Origin: Mycoemilia scoparia
Lineage: Eukaryota > Kickxellomycota > Kickxellomycetes > Kickxellales > Kickxellaceae
DNA: 48,970 nt
Direction of reading: 5' to 3'
NCBI GenBank assembly: GCA_027575805.1
Contig: JANBPU010000119.1
Span: forward strand, 1-48,970
Made by a program: the position numbers and the translations under genes. The notes beneath the pieces were generated by a model. That model was not told the origin of the DNA, did no database searches, and saw only the letters and a program-made list of their open reading frames with translations. Positions 21,211-32,867 of this stretch are shown piece after piece; the stretch's first letter is position 1; each line of letters begins with the position of its first letter.

Positions 21211-22766
21211 CTATTGTTGCATCTGCACTTGCTGTGGCTTATGTAGACCCCGTTGGTTATAGTGGCTGTTGTTATTGCGCTGCTGTTCGCCACCATCATG
21301 GCGCCTGTTGTTGAATTGTCTCTGAGCAACGGGTCTCTGGGGAACCTGAGGAGAGTCATTCATTGAGTCGTGAGATACATACAAGCGTTTGTCAATAACA
21401 GGAGGAATTGGCTGAATCTCAGTTCCAAGCTGCTGCTCAATTTGATAAAGGTTGAAGCGATCTTCGTAGGTGATAAGGTTGATGGCCAAACCAAGCTGGC
21501 CATAACGGCCAGAACGACCAATACGATGAAGATAGGTTTCGGCATTCTTGGGGAAATCAAAGTTGATAACGACATTGACGGCTTGTATATCAATACCACG
21601 GGTCAAGAGATCGGAACACACAAGGTTACGGCAAGCACCGTTACGGAAGTCGTGGAATACACGGTTACGCTGGTTTTGGGGCATACGGGCATGGCTGTAG
21701 AAGCAAGAGTATCCTAGATCGGTAATCTTCTTGGCCAAAAGCTCGACACGGTTGGTGGAATTGCAGAAAATAATGGACTGGTTGATTTGGAGTTTGGAAA
21801 ACAGCGTATTAAGACAGTGCACCTTCTGACGTTCTTCAACAAAGGCATAATACTGGGTGACGCCACGAAGAGTAAGTTCCTCCATGAGGTTGATTTCGTA
21901 GGCCTTGACCATGTGTTTGTCCTTGAAGTTCTTTACAATCATGGGGAAGGTAGCGGAATAAAGCATGACTTGTCTGTTTACAGGGAACAACGATAATAGT
22001 TCTTCAATGACGGGGGTGAACTCGGGGCTGAGAAGTTTGTCGGCCTCATCCATAATAAATGTCTCTGCCTGGCTAAGATCGGCTACGCCCTTACCAGCAA
22101 GATCAAGAACACGGCCAGGAGTACCAACCAAAATGTGAACGGTATCGGAAAGTCTGATAATGTCGTCTTTAAGAGTAGTGCCACCAGTTGTGACCATGAC
22201 TTGGATGCCCATGTGTTTGCCAAGGTTCTTGCAGACCTGGGATGTCTGGAGAGCAAGCTCACGGGTAGGAACGAGTATTAGGGCTTGGATGTTTTGCTTA
22301 TTGGTATTAATCTTTTCGAGGGTAGGAATGACAAAGGCAGCGGTTTTACCAGTACCATTTTTAGCACGCGCAAGAATATCACGACCAGCTAGCGCGATAG
22401 GGATAGATTCTTCTTGGATAGGAGTGGGTCTTTCAAAGCCCATCTCAAAGATGCCCATTAAAAGGGAACGTTTAAGGTAATAGTCTTCGAAATCATTGCC
22501 TTTGGTGGCGGTAACGTCTTCAGTCTGGGGTCTAAGATTCTTGTTTGGAACATTAAGAGACTTCTTCCAATCATCTATAGAAGGAATGCTATTAATAGAA
22601 TGACATTGTGGAAACATTAATAATTGGAGATATATGTAACTGTCGATTGTATATCATATTCATAAAATGCGTGTTTTAAATTTCAAATGTATATATGGGT
22701 ATAATTGTCTTACCTGGCGTTGTTGTTGGTGGTGGTGGTGGTGGTGTTGTTGTTTGCGCTGGCCAT
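21211..22766 (-). CDS. DHH1: DEAD-box RNA helicase of the DHH1/DDX6 family
   Basis: An ATP-dependent RNA helicase of cytoplasmic mRNA decay and translational repression. It acts with decapping factors and the CCR4-NOT complex in P-bodies. Two exons (22714-22766 and 21211-22588) are separated by a 125-bp GT-AG intron with matching phase, giving 476 residues that begin [16 protein letters not shown]. Motifs in spliced numbering are: Q motif [11 protein letters not shown] (about 68-78), motif I NGTGKT (95-100), [16 protein letters not shown], motif II DEAD (198-201), SAT (229-231), [15 protein letters not shown], and motif [10 protein letters not shown] (372-379). The core is close to yeast Dhh1 throughout ([40 protein letters not shown]). 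The C-terminal tail from about 425 is a short Gln/Asn/Arg-rich segment, shorter than in yeast. Confidence 0.97.
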
Positions 22767-24305
22767 TTTAGTAAACTATCAAAACAAAATAAACTATAGT
22801 ACAAAATGGAGCGGGGGAGCGGATAGCAATAAAGAGAAGTAATAAAAAGTTATTTAAAAGAAAGTGGGAAAGAAAGGGTTGTAGAGATAAGCTAAATAAA
22901 TATTTATAAAAACTTGAGATAAATCACAAATGCCAAGATTTCAAATCGACAATTGACAATGTTTTGGAAAAGGCCCACAAAATATTAACAAATAATTAGT
23001 GGGGAGGAAGGAGGATGATGACAAGGAAATTTAGATAGTCACAAATAAAGGGAGCGTTGAATAGGATATTTGCACTTTCAAGCCTTGAAATATTATATAA
23101 CAAGAAGCAGGGAGAATGAGTTAGTAGGTGAAACAAACTAAATATTTGGGAAATTGGTATAGGAGGATTATTTGTTGGGTTAAAATCCTTGAGATGAGAA
23201 CTTAATATGGTTATAATAGTCCCAACGTTTATTGTGCTTGTATGGACTTTAAGCGTAAATAGAGATTGTGGAAAGTGAAAAATTGGGAGAAATGCAACAG
23301 TGCCACAAAATGCTCTATTGGAAATTGGGGAGGACTTTAAATTTAGAGAATAGATGGGAATGAGACCACACGCTCAGAGTAGTATGTGTATAAAGATAGG
23401 TTAGATACGTGCGTGATGGATAAGGCGGATGAATTTAAGGTTTAACAAAGATGAAAGACAACTTGTAATAGAAACATAGGAGGAGAAGAATTAGGTATTT
23501 GATGGATGCGACCCAAAGTTGTATCCATCACTCACACATGCTCATGTACACACATATGCACACACATATACACGCATACGTCTGACCAGAGACGGAGGAG
23601 CTGACGTAGCTCGCAGCACTACTACTGTCATTGCCAAATGATGGTGACAATGCGTGGCTGCAACCACAGCAGTTTCCTCTAAAACTTCCCAGCACACCAA
23701 CTCTATTATGCTTGTTCGCAAAAGGATTAGGCGAGACTTGATCATTAATGACAAGACAAATTTAATCAATGATTAACCACGCACGTATTAAAACCAGCAG
23801 CCTTAAAACTCCCTAACCTTGTGCCAATGTGATCTACAAAGTCTCCAACCGGAATCTCCACCAAAGAAAATACTTTGGCGAATGCAGTAGTCGGAGTTTC
23901 AGAATTCTGTATTTTTAAGATCCCCACGCCTGAGAAAAAAGGGCATTTGCCTGCCAAGCATTGGGCGTCTGAATCATAGGAAAAACAATTCACAAAGAGC
24001 GCACTGGGCATTGGGTCTCCATTACCTTTTCCCTGGTCATCCTCATCATTTGCACACATGTGTAAGTCAATATAAGTAGCGCGTTGTATAGTCGATTCCT
24101 TCCCAAGGCTTTAGACCATATCCAAACACGTTGAGGGACACACACAGCCCCAAGAAACACGGAGCTTACCATCACCACACAACTGCCGATTATTATAGGC
24201 TCCACCCGCCCTAAATACACAGCTTCAATCACACTGTTGTACAACGCTGGCCTTTCCTTTTTCACTCCCTTTACATTCTAATATACTAATGTACTACTTA
24301 TTATA
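22767..24305. other. Spacer between DHH1 and the gp78-like gene
   Basis: Holds the DHH1 promoter (a TATAAATA on the minus strand at 22901-22908, about 135 bp before the ATG). Minus-strand frames around 23766-24265 read partly protein-like and have donor-like sites (GTAAGC near 24163, GTAATG near 24030). I could not find an ATG start or a phase-consistent exon chain, so no gene is called. Confidence 0.4.
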
Positions 24306-27153
24306 ATGTTAATGTATTCATCAAAGACTCTATGCTGCGCTACAGCCGTTGTTGTTGCCTGTATAGTAATAAACCACCTGCTTCAGCACCAGCTCAAGCC
24401 CGATATATATCACCAATGTAAGCATATCCTCGTGGGGCTTTATATCCGTTTACTTTCTATGCCGGAAGGTATGTATATTAACTGTATGATTCTAATAAAT
24501 AAACACCTGTAGGCCTGCAGTCCAGAAAGAAAGCAATACAAAGTACAACAACACAGACAAGCGCGTCTGGTAAAGGCGAAGAGATTTATACAATGACCTA
24601 TCTAGAGACATTTACAGTTCGCAATTACAATCCTGAACTGTGGTGCCAGGTTGGCGCATTATTTGAATATTCTACACAGCACTATTCTAGCATTTTGGTA
24701 AGACTCTCCTTGGTTTACAGACAGAGCATACGTTCGATTGTCGTATAAACATAAGGACAAAGCTTATCGTAATATATATATATATATATATATAATCTAA
24801 CCAACAATTATGCGTGTGTATATTTTTATAGGCACTAGTGGCATCCAATATTGTCTTGCTCCTAATAACCTCCGTATCGTCTGTCAGTTGGGTTTTCGAT
24901 TCCGTGCCAATATCTGCCGGCCAGGTAAGAAAGCAATTGCCACCTAGCAATGATTACGATCTGTGCCAATGATATTCTAATAGATGCGAATTCGATGGTT
25001 TTTTGTAATCCCTGTGCATTTAGAATACATACGACCGGTTGCTAAACTTTATTCTTTTCAAGCTATTTTCTGTTCGTGCGGTATTGGATACAGAATGGGA
25101 AGATCTCATAATCTGGGCCTGCTGTTATTCAACATTTGGCTATTTATATCTTATAAGTGGATTGTGCAGAGACTATCTGGACTATGTAAGTATTGTTATC
25201 GTGATTTCTACCATTAGCACAACGATAATTTATATTGTTTAAAGAGCACATATATGGGCGATTATTTTGGAGGGCTAAGAGCAGATTATAGATGCCAATG
25301 CATTGGTCAGCGATAATGTAGGCTGGCAAATATGCATGATGAAACCGGCCTACTAGTAAAAATTAGCAACCCTTCAAAAATAACGATCCATATGTGTGTA
25401 TTATGCGCATATACAAGCCAATGACTTAAATATTAATCACTTATGCTGTAACCGCTATTTAAGAACAATCGTTATCAAGTTCGAGCACGGGTTCAATGGC
25501 GGGTCGTTGGAACCTTGATTGGATTGTTTTCATCGACATCGGTTATTGGCATTGGGTGCTATTACTACCTAAAACCACTGTTCAGTCTTTTGGTTATCGA
25601 GGTAAAAATAAATATCTTTACACACCCACCTATCTATCTGATGATAGTCAAACTAGAATTCAAGAATTCTCACAATATAAATTCCCACTATATATATGAC
25701 ACTGAAGGCATTGACTATCTTGCTCGATACGGCTCAAACATTTGTCAAATACGTGTCATTCGCATCGGAATTTTTCGTCCAAACGAGAGGCGAAACATGT
25801 GATGATGCAGTATGTCTTTTGGAATATCTGACAGACATTGGCATTATACTTTTGTCTATCGCACATTATCTCCACATATTTGTAAGTGCAAAAACCCCAT
25901 GCATCGGCCTGATATTTTATTCATATAACACTATTAACCAATCGCCCTCAAAAACCTTACCCTCGGCGTCTACGTACACATGTCTGTAAATTTATGTAAA
26001 TTTAGGTCATAAGCGGATTTTCACTTAACATAATCAATGTCATATTCCTCCTTAACGTTCGAAGTTTGTTTACTAAACTTAACACAAAGGTCTGTGGTCT
26101 ATCTGCATTCAGGCTAGTCACACAGTGCATGGAAACGCAGTAAGTATAAGAGACAGTTGCATCTAATCTAAGTATCTATATTATTGTTTGAATCACAAGA
26201 ACAACAACCCAAAATGTCAGACATCCACCACCACACAGCCTCAGTAGTCATCATTACAACCTTTCTAGCTTCTGGTACACCTGCCCGTCTTTATAGCTTT
26301 TTTATTATATAGTTGTGACAAAAATGCCCGCCTACATATATATACATTTTTAATATCGTGCTAATGCCACACATGTTTTATCATGCTCACCTGTACAACA
26401 GATTTCCAGATGCCACAGATAAAGAAATTGCGGAATTTGACGACACATGTTCGATTTGTTGTGATACCCTTGATAAGGCTAAGAAGCTTCCATGCAGCCA
26501 CTTGTTCCACAGGTAAGTGAAGAGAGTATATATAGCAAAGAATATAGTAAAGCAGAATCCGCTTTTCGATGGGGTTGAGCATACATCGTATTGCTGTAGA
26601 TCAATAGTCATATGGGTAGTAGTTATTTTTGAAGGGCCAGTCACTCATCTGGCTGTGATTTCCCCTATAACCATTCTCACTTCAAAAATTATGATCCATG
26701 TGCTGCAAATATGTTACATGTACAAAGTAAAATGGCCTTGAATAACCCGGCTTTATGTGCTGCATATGAATGGTGGTGGCTCTTGTGTTTCTTACAGGTC
26801 CTGCTTGAGATCGTGGTTAGAACGAGATTCGTCCTGCCCAACATGTAGAAGGAGGATTCCATCTGGAGATGTCAAAGAATGGATCAGCCAACTTAGTGAT
26901 GCTTCAAACGAGCATGGGTCAGATCTTGTAATGGCAACACCAGGAATTAACAGCTCAAATATGGCAACATTTAACTCAGGTAAGCCATCTATTTTTTGAT
27001 AGTTTGTTTCTCATCATCACTGCACACACATACACATACATGCACAGATAAAAAGTTATAAGTAGTTTGAGACTAAGCAAACATCGGCTCTTAACATTGT
27101 GTGTAAATTTAGATCAACACAACAACGCCCCTGGAGTTGGAGGAAGGTTTTAG
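24306..27153 (+). CDS. AMFR: gp78/AMFR-like multi-pass membrane RING-H2 ubiquitin ligase
   Basis: Rebuilt as ten exons: 24306-24417, 24513-24697, 24832-24924, 25024-25185, 25464-25601, 25708-25881, 26006-26139, 26402-26512, 26798-26979 and 27113-27153. All introns are GT-AG and every phase matches, giving 443 residues. Several hydrophobic segments precede a canonical RING-H2: C349, C352, C364, H366, H369, C372, C383, C386. The RING is followed directly by LRSWLERDSSCPTC, very like animal AMFR (SCLRSWLEQDTSCPTC). The upstream exons also follow AMFR order, for example NFILFKLF and LCRDYLDY against human NFIFYKFIF and LCKDRFEYL. AMFR is an ER E3 ligase in ER-associated degradation. Here the protein stops about 57 residues after the RING and lacks the CUE and other C-terminal domains of AMFR. 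Two introns (25186-25463, 26513-26797) are enlarged by family A repeats. Confidence 0.88.
25249..25394. repeat. Family A MITE-like repeat within intron 4 of the gp78-like gene
   Basis: The left end is 'TATATGGGCGATTATTTTGGAGGG'-like and the right end is 'CCCTTCAAAAATAACGATCCATAT'-like, with 'CTACTAGTAAAAATTAGCAA' inside. The intron is 278 bp, against about 95-135 bp for most others in the gene. Confidence 0.7.
26609..26702. repeat. Family A MITE-like repeat within intron 8 of the gp78-like gene
   Basis: The left end is 'CATATGGGTAGTAGTTATTTTTGAAGGG'-like and the right end is 'CTTCAAAAATTATGATCCATG'-like, with the core 'TGGCTGTGATTTCCCCTATA' between them. It lies in a 285-bp intron between the two exons that encode the RING. 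Confidence 0.7.
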
Positions 27154-27987
27154 GAAAAAGGACAGAAACGATGTCTTTGATTGTTATTATGACAAACATT
27201 TACACTAAGCATTATAATCGCAAATGTATCAGTATCAAGACACTCATCACATAATACCACAAATCGCTCACTCACCACCAATGCTCTAAAAGCCACACCC
27301 ATTTTTAAAGTGTTTTTTCACAGAACCCTAAAATAACAAAAAAGGAAATAAATGGTTTATTTGCATTTGACACCAAGATCAATGATCAGCAGATAAGAGT
27401 GTGTATGTATGTATAGAGTATATTTTGAAACAAAAAGGAAATATAAGAAAGGCTATACAGGAATGGCTTGCCAGGTAGTTAGTTACAAAAGAGCAGTAGT
27501 GGTAGTAGTATAAACAAATCACGAGTGTAATAATATAAAGACAACGACGACAATGGCAAAGAAATCGATAGTTTTGGTATTGATGATGAAAATGAGAGCG
27601 GTAACGGGAGGGGGAGAGAGAGAGGGTTGGTTATAACCATGGTGATGGTGGTAACGGTGACGGTAACAATAATGGTGATAGGATGGAGGATATCAACGAT
27701 AGTAGCAGCAGCATAAATGGAGGATATGATAAATAGCAACAAGGTTGGTTTCTACAATGCCCATCTTCTTCACATCTCCCACCATCACCAAGGCTAGAGC
27801 CGTTATTATTACCACGACGGCGATTAATAACCTTTTTACTATTAAAAATAGTTGCGGTTGTAGTAGTTGTCGATGCAATCGGAATTCTCGTATTCAACTT
27901 TGTTAGGAGATTCCGTAGGATATCAATTTTGGGAAAGCAAACTGGTAGCAGTCGGCCTGAAGTATGGTGGCACTTCTCTTGGTTTAG
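27154..27987. other. Convergent 3' spacer
   Basis: Lies between the end of the gp78-like gene (plus) and the end of the 67-residue gene (minus). It is rich in GGT/GAT/GTA triplet runs, and open frames here are simple-sequence artefacts. Confidence 0.45.
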
Positions 27988-28471
27988 TCAAAAGACGCCC
28001 GGTCCAGAGACATTAGAAACTACGCCGTTGAGGAAATGGAAGGTGAATATCTGATTGTCAAAATCAAAGTACGATATGCTGATCTCGTTGTCAATAAACG
28101 GGTCGCCAAATGTATCAAGAATCAGGTCATGTGGGTAGCCGATACATTGACTAGGTGGCTATATTTCACACACACAAATACATAAGAGCGCTGTTAGTAT
28201 ATGGTGGCTACTTATTTGGCCGACGCCGTGTTCGCCGATAGAAAAGAGAGCCAGAAACTTACAATGGAGAGACTTTTGGCAACCTGTAGGAATAGCCAGC
28301 AGCATCATAGGAATGGGAAAAAATAAAATGGTTGGTTAGTATCCCGAGTTGACGCAGAGACACGCAGACCAGTCATGGGCAGGTAGGCAAGACCAATAAT
28401 GCCAAATGGTATGTGTGTATGCCATAGAAAGAAGAGAAAGGAAAGGGATTCAAACTTACACCGGCGGGCAT
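27988..28471 (-). CDS. 67-residue protein encoded by three exons including 12-nt and 21-nt exons
   Basis: Exons 28460-28471 (MPAG), 28263-28283 (VAKSLSI) and 27988-28158 all join in phase 0. Both introns (176 and 104 bp) have a GTAAGT donor and a perfect TACTAAC branch site (minus strand at 28335-28341 and 28193-28199), and their acceptors are CTACAG and ATATAG. This combination is strong evidence for a real gene, although its reading frame is too broken up to show as a long open frame. The third exon encodes a soluble beta-rich segment: CIGYPHDLILDTFGDP, then ISISYFDFDN, then FTFHFLNG. It has a loose resemblance to small beta-hairpin domains of the BamE type, which I would not rely on. The ATG at 28471 has A at -3, and a (TA)n TATA-like element lies about 100-120 bp upstream. 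Function unknown. Confidence 0.7.
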
Positions 28472-31147
28472 CTTTGCAAATGTGTATATGTGGGCTTAGG
28501 CGGACTGTGGGCGTGCTTGTATGTGCAGAATGAAGAGTGGCAAGAAGATATGTGTATATGTGAAGGGCGAGGAAGCGGGCGTATGTATATATATATAGAC
28601 AAGGTTGGTGGTGGCAATAGCTGGTATATATTGTAAACCGAGTTAGACTGTGCGGATGGCTGCTGCTATATGTAGGAGAGAGGCAGAGAGAGGAAATCGA
28701 AATAGCAAAGAGAAACAAAGATGCAGGGGGCTGTATTTGAATTGTAGACAGACCAAGAGATCAGACTAGAAGCTCAAGCTGTGCTTATGTTCGAGAAAGC
28801 CAGGGCCAAGAATAGAAGGTCAAGTTCCAAGAGAAGCACTGGAAGTGGAAAGAGAAGTAGAAGGTTTTGGGATATGAGTGGCAGAGAAATAAGTGTCAGC
28901 AAGTTTGTGGGGAAACAAAATGGGAACCGGAGGAGGAAGCAAGTATTTATACAAGTCAAGAGGGAGGAGAAAGAGGTTGAAGCCCACCGGTGTGGCAGGA
29001 AAGGGGGAGCATGAACGAAAGAGCCAGAGTAGCCAGACACGAGCGTAGCGGGCAAGAAGGGACAGAGAGTGAGGCTCACAAAGCGCAGCGCAGCAACAGA
29101 TCAGCAGCAAAGCACAGAAATGATGGCATGACAGAGCATCCCATACGACAAAGCCATTCATGAATAAAGCAAGCCCAAGCGACAGTGATTGAGCGAAGGC
29201 AAACTTGCACGCACACCCCCCGTTGGCCCGTTGGCCAGAGCTGCCACCCATGCAAGTAAAGGAACATTATTTGCCTCGTTCCCCACAAACATATTCACCG
29301 TCTGCCTCTAAGCTGTGGCCAGACACGCTGGTTGAGATCCATTCTCTCTGTCTTGTCATCGAACGCGGCAGTCCATTCATTCTTCAAATCCCCCTCTGAT
29401 TGCTCGTCTCATCCCATTTGTCTTGACAAAAATGCTCTTGTCCTTCTTCCATCCATCCACCCTTCGCAAAGATGGTTCAAACCGGTTTTCACAAACCAGG
29501 CAAGTCCTGTTGGCATTTCTCTTGGCCCTATCGCCACACTCTCGCATTGCCATAGTGTGTATTCCCCACACCCACACGCCCTCGCCCATTCATTCGCACT
29601 GGCAAACCGCCCTGCTACTGTCTCACTGAGCCTCACCCCTGTAGCAGCACTGTGAATCACACTGTTTCTACTGCCAACGCCAAAAATCCCACCCTGCGTA
29701 ATCTCCCCGCCAACTTGCCTTCTAGTTTGGTGACTCTCAATTTGTTTTTATTGGAACACAAATTGTGGCTGTAACTCTCTCTGAGCCTGTGTTGTGTGTA
29801 CGACGTTTCTTACAACCTTATGCTTGCCAAATTACAAATACACTCTGCATTCTGGCTCTCTCTCGTTGTTGATGTCTCTGTGCTGTTGTCTCGTTATTCG
29901 CTGAGACGAATTTATCAAAAATGTTCTTGACACAAACCTGGTTCCTGGTTTACTCGTTGTTTTTATAATATAGCAAATTTACAGATGCCTTTGCATTGTG
30001 GCACGCTCTTTTCATCTTTGATTCTGTCTCCCAAAATCCCACCACATCGGCATTCCAGCCGTATTTACAGAATAATGATGATAACATCAACAACGTTGAT
30101 AATATTGTTTTAAAGTAGTTTCTTGGCTGGCCATCAGTGGATAGTTTTTGTTATCACAATTTGAACACCACCATGCAAATTAGCTTTCATGTATAGCCAG
30201 CCAGCCAGCAGAAAAAAGGAGTCTCCGTCATCATCATCATTGCTTCACACACACACAACACAACACAGGTACGCACACGCTTTCTTGCCCGATTTTGTCT
30301 TTCTATACCAGCAACAATAACAAGGGTTGCATAAACGGAGATTTTTCCCAAGAAACATACATAATGCATATATCATGGGAGTTTTGACCACATGAATTAC
30401 ATCAACGCAGCCCCTGGTATTATCATAGCGGGTAAAATGTGTAGTTGTCACTTTAGTATATGGTCAAAGTTGGGTATAATAAATCACTCATGATACCTCT
30501 GCCATCTTATGCAATCCAATATCCATCAGCATGTTTGGCTACTACCCCGCCTCTGTCCCCGCGTACCAAAGAAAATTCAAAAAGAATGGTTTGGGGGTGG
30601 TGGAGAGACAGAGCTTTGGGATTGGGATTGTGAATGGGAAGAGATGCTGGTGGAATATCCTTTAACCCAGGCACACAATGACTTCTCCTTCAAACATACT
30701 AACGCACGCACACACACACACTCTCTCTCTCATACAACATGTTTTTTTACAAACACTTCTATGAATACCAATCTCGAAAAATGTGTACGACAAATTATGT
30801 CTCAGAGATACTGTTTGAATTGTGACTGGCTCGATGGCTAACTACTGCTGTTAACATTGCCGTTATTCCTGCTGCTGTTGTCATTAAAAGGGGTAATTGA
30901 ATATTACTTTCCATTGGAACCTACTCATTCAGTCAGCCCATTTCTATGATTGGCAGCCAACCTCTTCTTTTATATATTCACGTATATTTTGGGCCCTCCG
31001 CTCAGGGCATTCTAGAAATATAGACAAAGGAATTCATTTCCATTTCTCTCAGCGTTTCCACAAAGGACATAATGATGCTTACATACAAATATAGATAGCA
31101 ATTATAACTGAAGGATAACTATCATTTGCTAATAAACAGCTGTGGCC
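28472..31147. other. Spacer with a locally GC-richer block, no gene called
   Basis: The leader and promoter of the 67-residue gene lie at the left. From about 28770 to 29720 the sequence is visibly richer in G and C than its surroundings, with overlapping open frames on both strands (for example 28820-29251 minus and 29205-29660 plus). None has a recognisable domain. From about 30690 a CA/CT simple repeat occurs. No exon chain was found. Confidence 0.35.
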
Positions 31148-31236
31148 ACACATTTGGCTATGGGTGGTGCCTCTCTATGATCATTGACCACCAGAAAGAT
31201 GCCCTTCAAACATTATGGTCCATATATTTGTCTGAC
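31148..31236. repeat. Family A MITE-like repeat, partial
   Basis: The right half is recognisable: a segment like 'ATGATCATTGACCACC', then 'ATGCCCTTCAAACATTATGGTC' and 'CATATAT'. The left terminal repeat is not recognisable. Confidence 0.5.
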
Positions 31237-31318
31237 TACGTATAATATCTACACACATTTATCCAACGAATTACATTCCATTACGTTACATTAGATTATT
31301 TCCAGCATGATAGATGCC

Positions 31319-31346
31319 CCCTTCTTCTTCTTCTTCTTCTTCTTCT
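31319..31346. repeat. (TTC)n microsatellite
   Basis: About nine uninterrupted TTC triplets in a non-coding spacer. Confidence 0.9.
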
Positions 31347-32001
31347 AATACTATAGACAGACCGGTTTAACTACCCGATAACTCCTGTTGTATAAGCACG
31401 TCTTCTGGCCCAACATCAGCCCAATCACATCATCATCATCGCTGGCTCCATCTATAACTATTATATTGGCGAGGAGAGAAAAAAGAGATTGTTACAGAGC
31501 CAATTAAAAGTTTTTATAAAAACAGGAAATATCTAAAATACCAGCCATCCATTCCAAATACAGTCAGTTAGTTGGTTAGTTGAGTGTCAAAGTAGTAGTA
31601 ACTCCTGCGTTTAATCACCGTATCCAACACTATTCCCAATATTTTTGGCGTTGTTTGATTCGGTTATGATACAATAATAGGTGCACAGCGGCTACGAGGT
31701 TGTGTCAAATGTGAAGCGTGGATGTAGATAGATGGTAGTTGAGACAAGCAAAGCAAACCAAAGCAAAGGTGAAATGGATAAAAAGATCAACCTCACTATT
31801 CTATTATTTTTGGATACAAATTGATTGCATGCAGCTCTGCCTTCATGCTTTTGGTATGTCTAGTTAGCCAGCAAGCCAGCCAGCCAGCCAACAATGTTTT
31901 GAATTGTCTAATGTTGTGTTTTGTGTACCCTTAGATCCAAGATGCATGTAGTTTACCATTGTTACATCAAAAACACTTGCCATGCTACTATAAAGCCATA
32001 C

Positions 32002-32039
32002 ATACGTACATACATACATACATACATACATACATACAT
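32002..32039. repeat. (ACAT)n microsatellite
   Basis: About nine tetramer units, with one interruption (ACGT) near the left end. Confidence 0.9.
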
Positions 32040-32636
32040 TTAAACATGCTTCTTGTCTCTGGCTGTTGTGTTAGATCAAAACCAACAATTTTTCTGAGAG
32101 ATCAGGTCAAAAATTGATGCAAAAAATGTGTGGAGAAATATTCTTGGAGAAGGAGGTCATTACTACAAGAATCATTGTTGTTGGTGAGTTAAACCCCAAC
32201 TAATGGGTAGAGAAGAAGCCTACTATCCTATGGAAATTTTCGGGATTAACTGCAGTAAAATGACACTCCTTTCCCTCTCTTCACTCGGTCTACGATAACC
32301 TCCACTAGTTGGCTAGTGATTTAACTTCCATATGATCATGATGATGACTTTTCCCAACCAACTCGTGAATGCACGGTGGTTTATTGGCCGAATGAACAAG
32401 GGTATATTTGATTGTTGTTGAAACATACTAAAATCAATTTCCATTTTTCTTCAAGAGAATTGTCCAACAAATAATGGAGGAGGAGGAGGGGGGGGGAGAG
32501 GTGGATAGGTAGATAGATAACCAGAATTGTTGGACGGACCAACGGAAGCAAGAAGAAAGGAAAATCATGGAAGCTGACAGATTAAGAATCCGCTATTTAC
32601 AACAATGTAACCGGAAATCTTGCTTCTCTCTATGGA

Positions 32637-32662
32637 CTGGGCTGGGCTGGGCTGGGCTGGGC
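32637..32662. repeat. (CTGGG)5 pentanucleotide repeat
   Basis: Five tandem CTGGG units in otherwise AT-rich sequence; unusually GC-rich for a microsatellite here. Confidence 0.9.
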
Positions 32663-32867
32663 CGACCTTGGTGGTGGCATCAATAGCTATTACGTGGGCT
32701 TGTTTGAACCACAATATTTATAGCTTTATTATTGTCATCATTAGTTTGTCCTTTATTTGTTTTGATTTGGATAAAATAACAAGTCTGTTCTAGTATGAAA
32801 TGGACAATTAATATTACATACAAGAGATACTATGTCACCCTTGGAGCAATCTTGGAACAAGCACAAA

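Larger units (their letters stand above)
31237..32867. other. Microsatellite-rich spacer
   Basis: Contains (TTC)n at 31319-31346, (ACAT)n at 32002-32039 and a five-copy CTGGG pentamer run at 32637-32662. A CCAG/CAGC-rich patch lies near 31866-31890. No gene signal. Confidence 0.5.

Noticed and set aside
23542..24265. A minus-strand gene just upstream of the gp78-like gene
   Set aside because: Parts read protein-like and donor-like sites exist, but no ATG start or phase-consistent chain of exons could be built, and it would begin only about 40 bp from the opposite gene's ATG.
26140..26401. An extra exon inside intron 7 of the gp78-like gene (ATG frame near 26215)
   Set aside because: Exons 7 and 8 join in phase without it and match the AMFR order; including it would need ad hoc splice sites.
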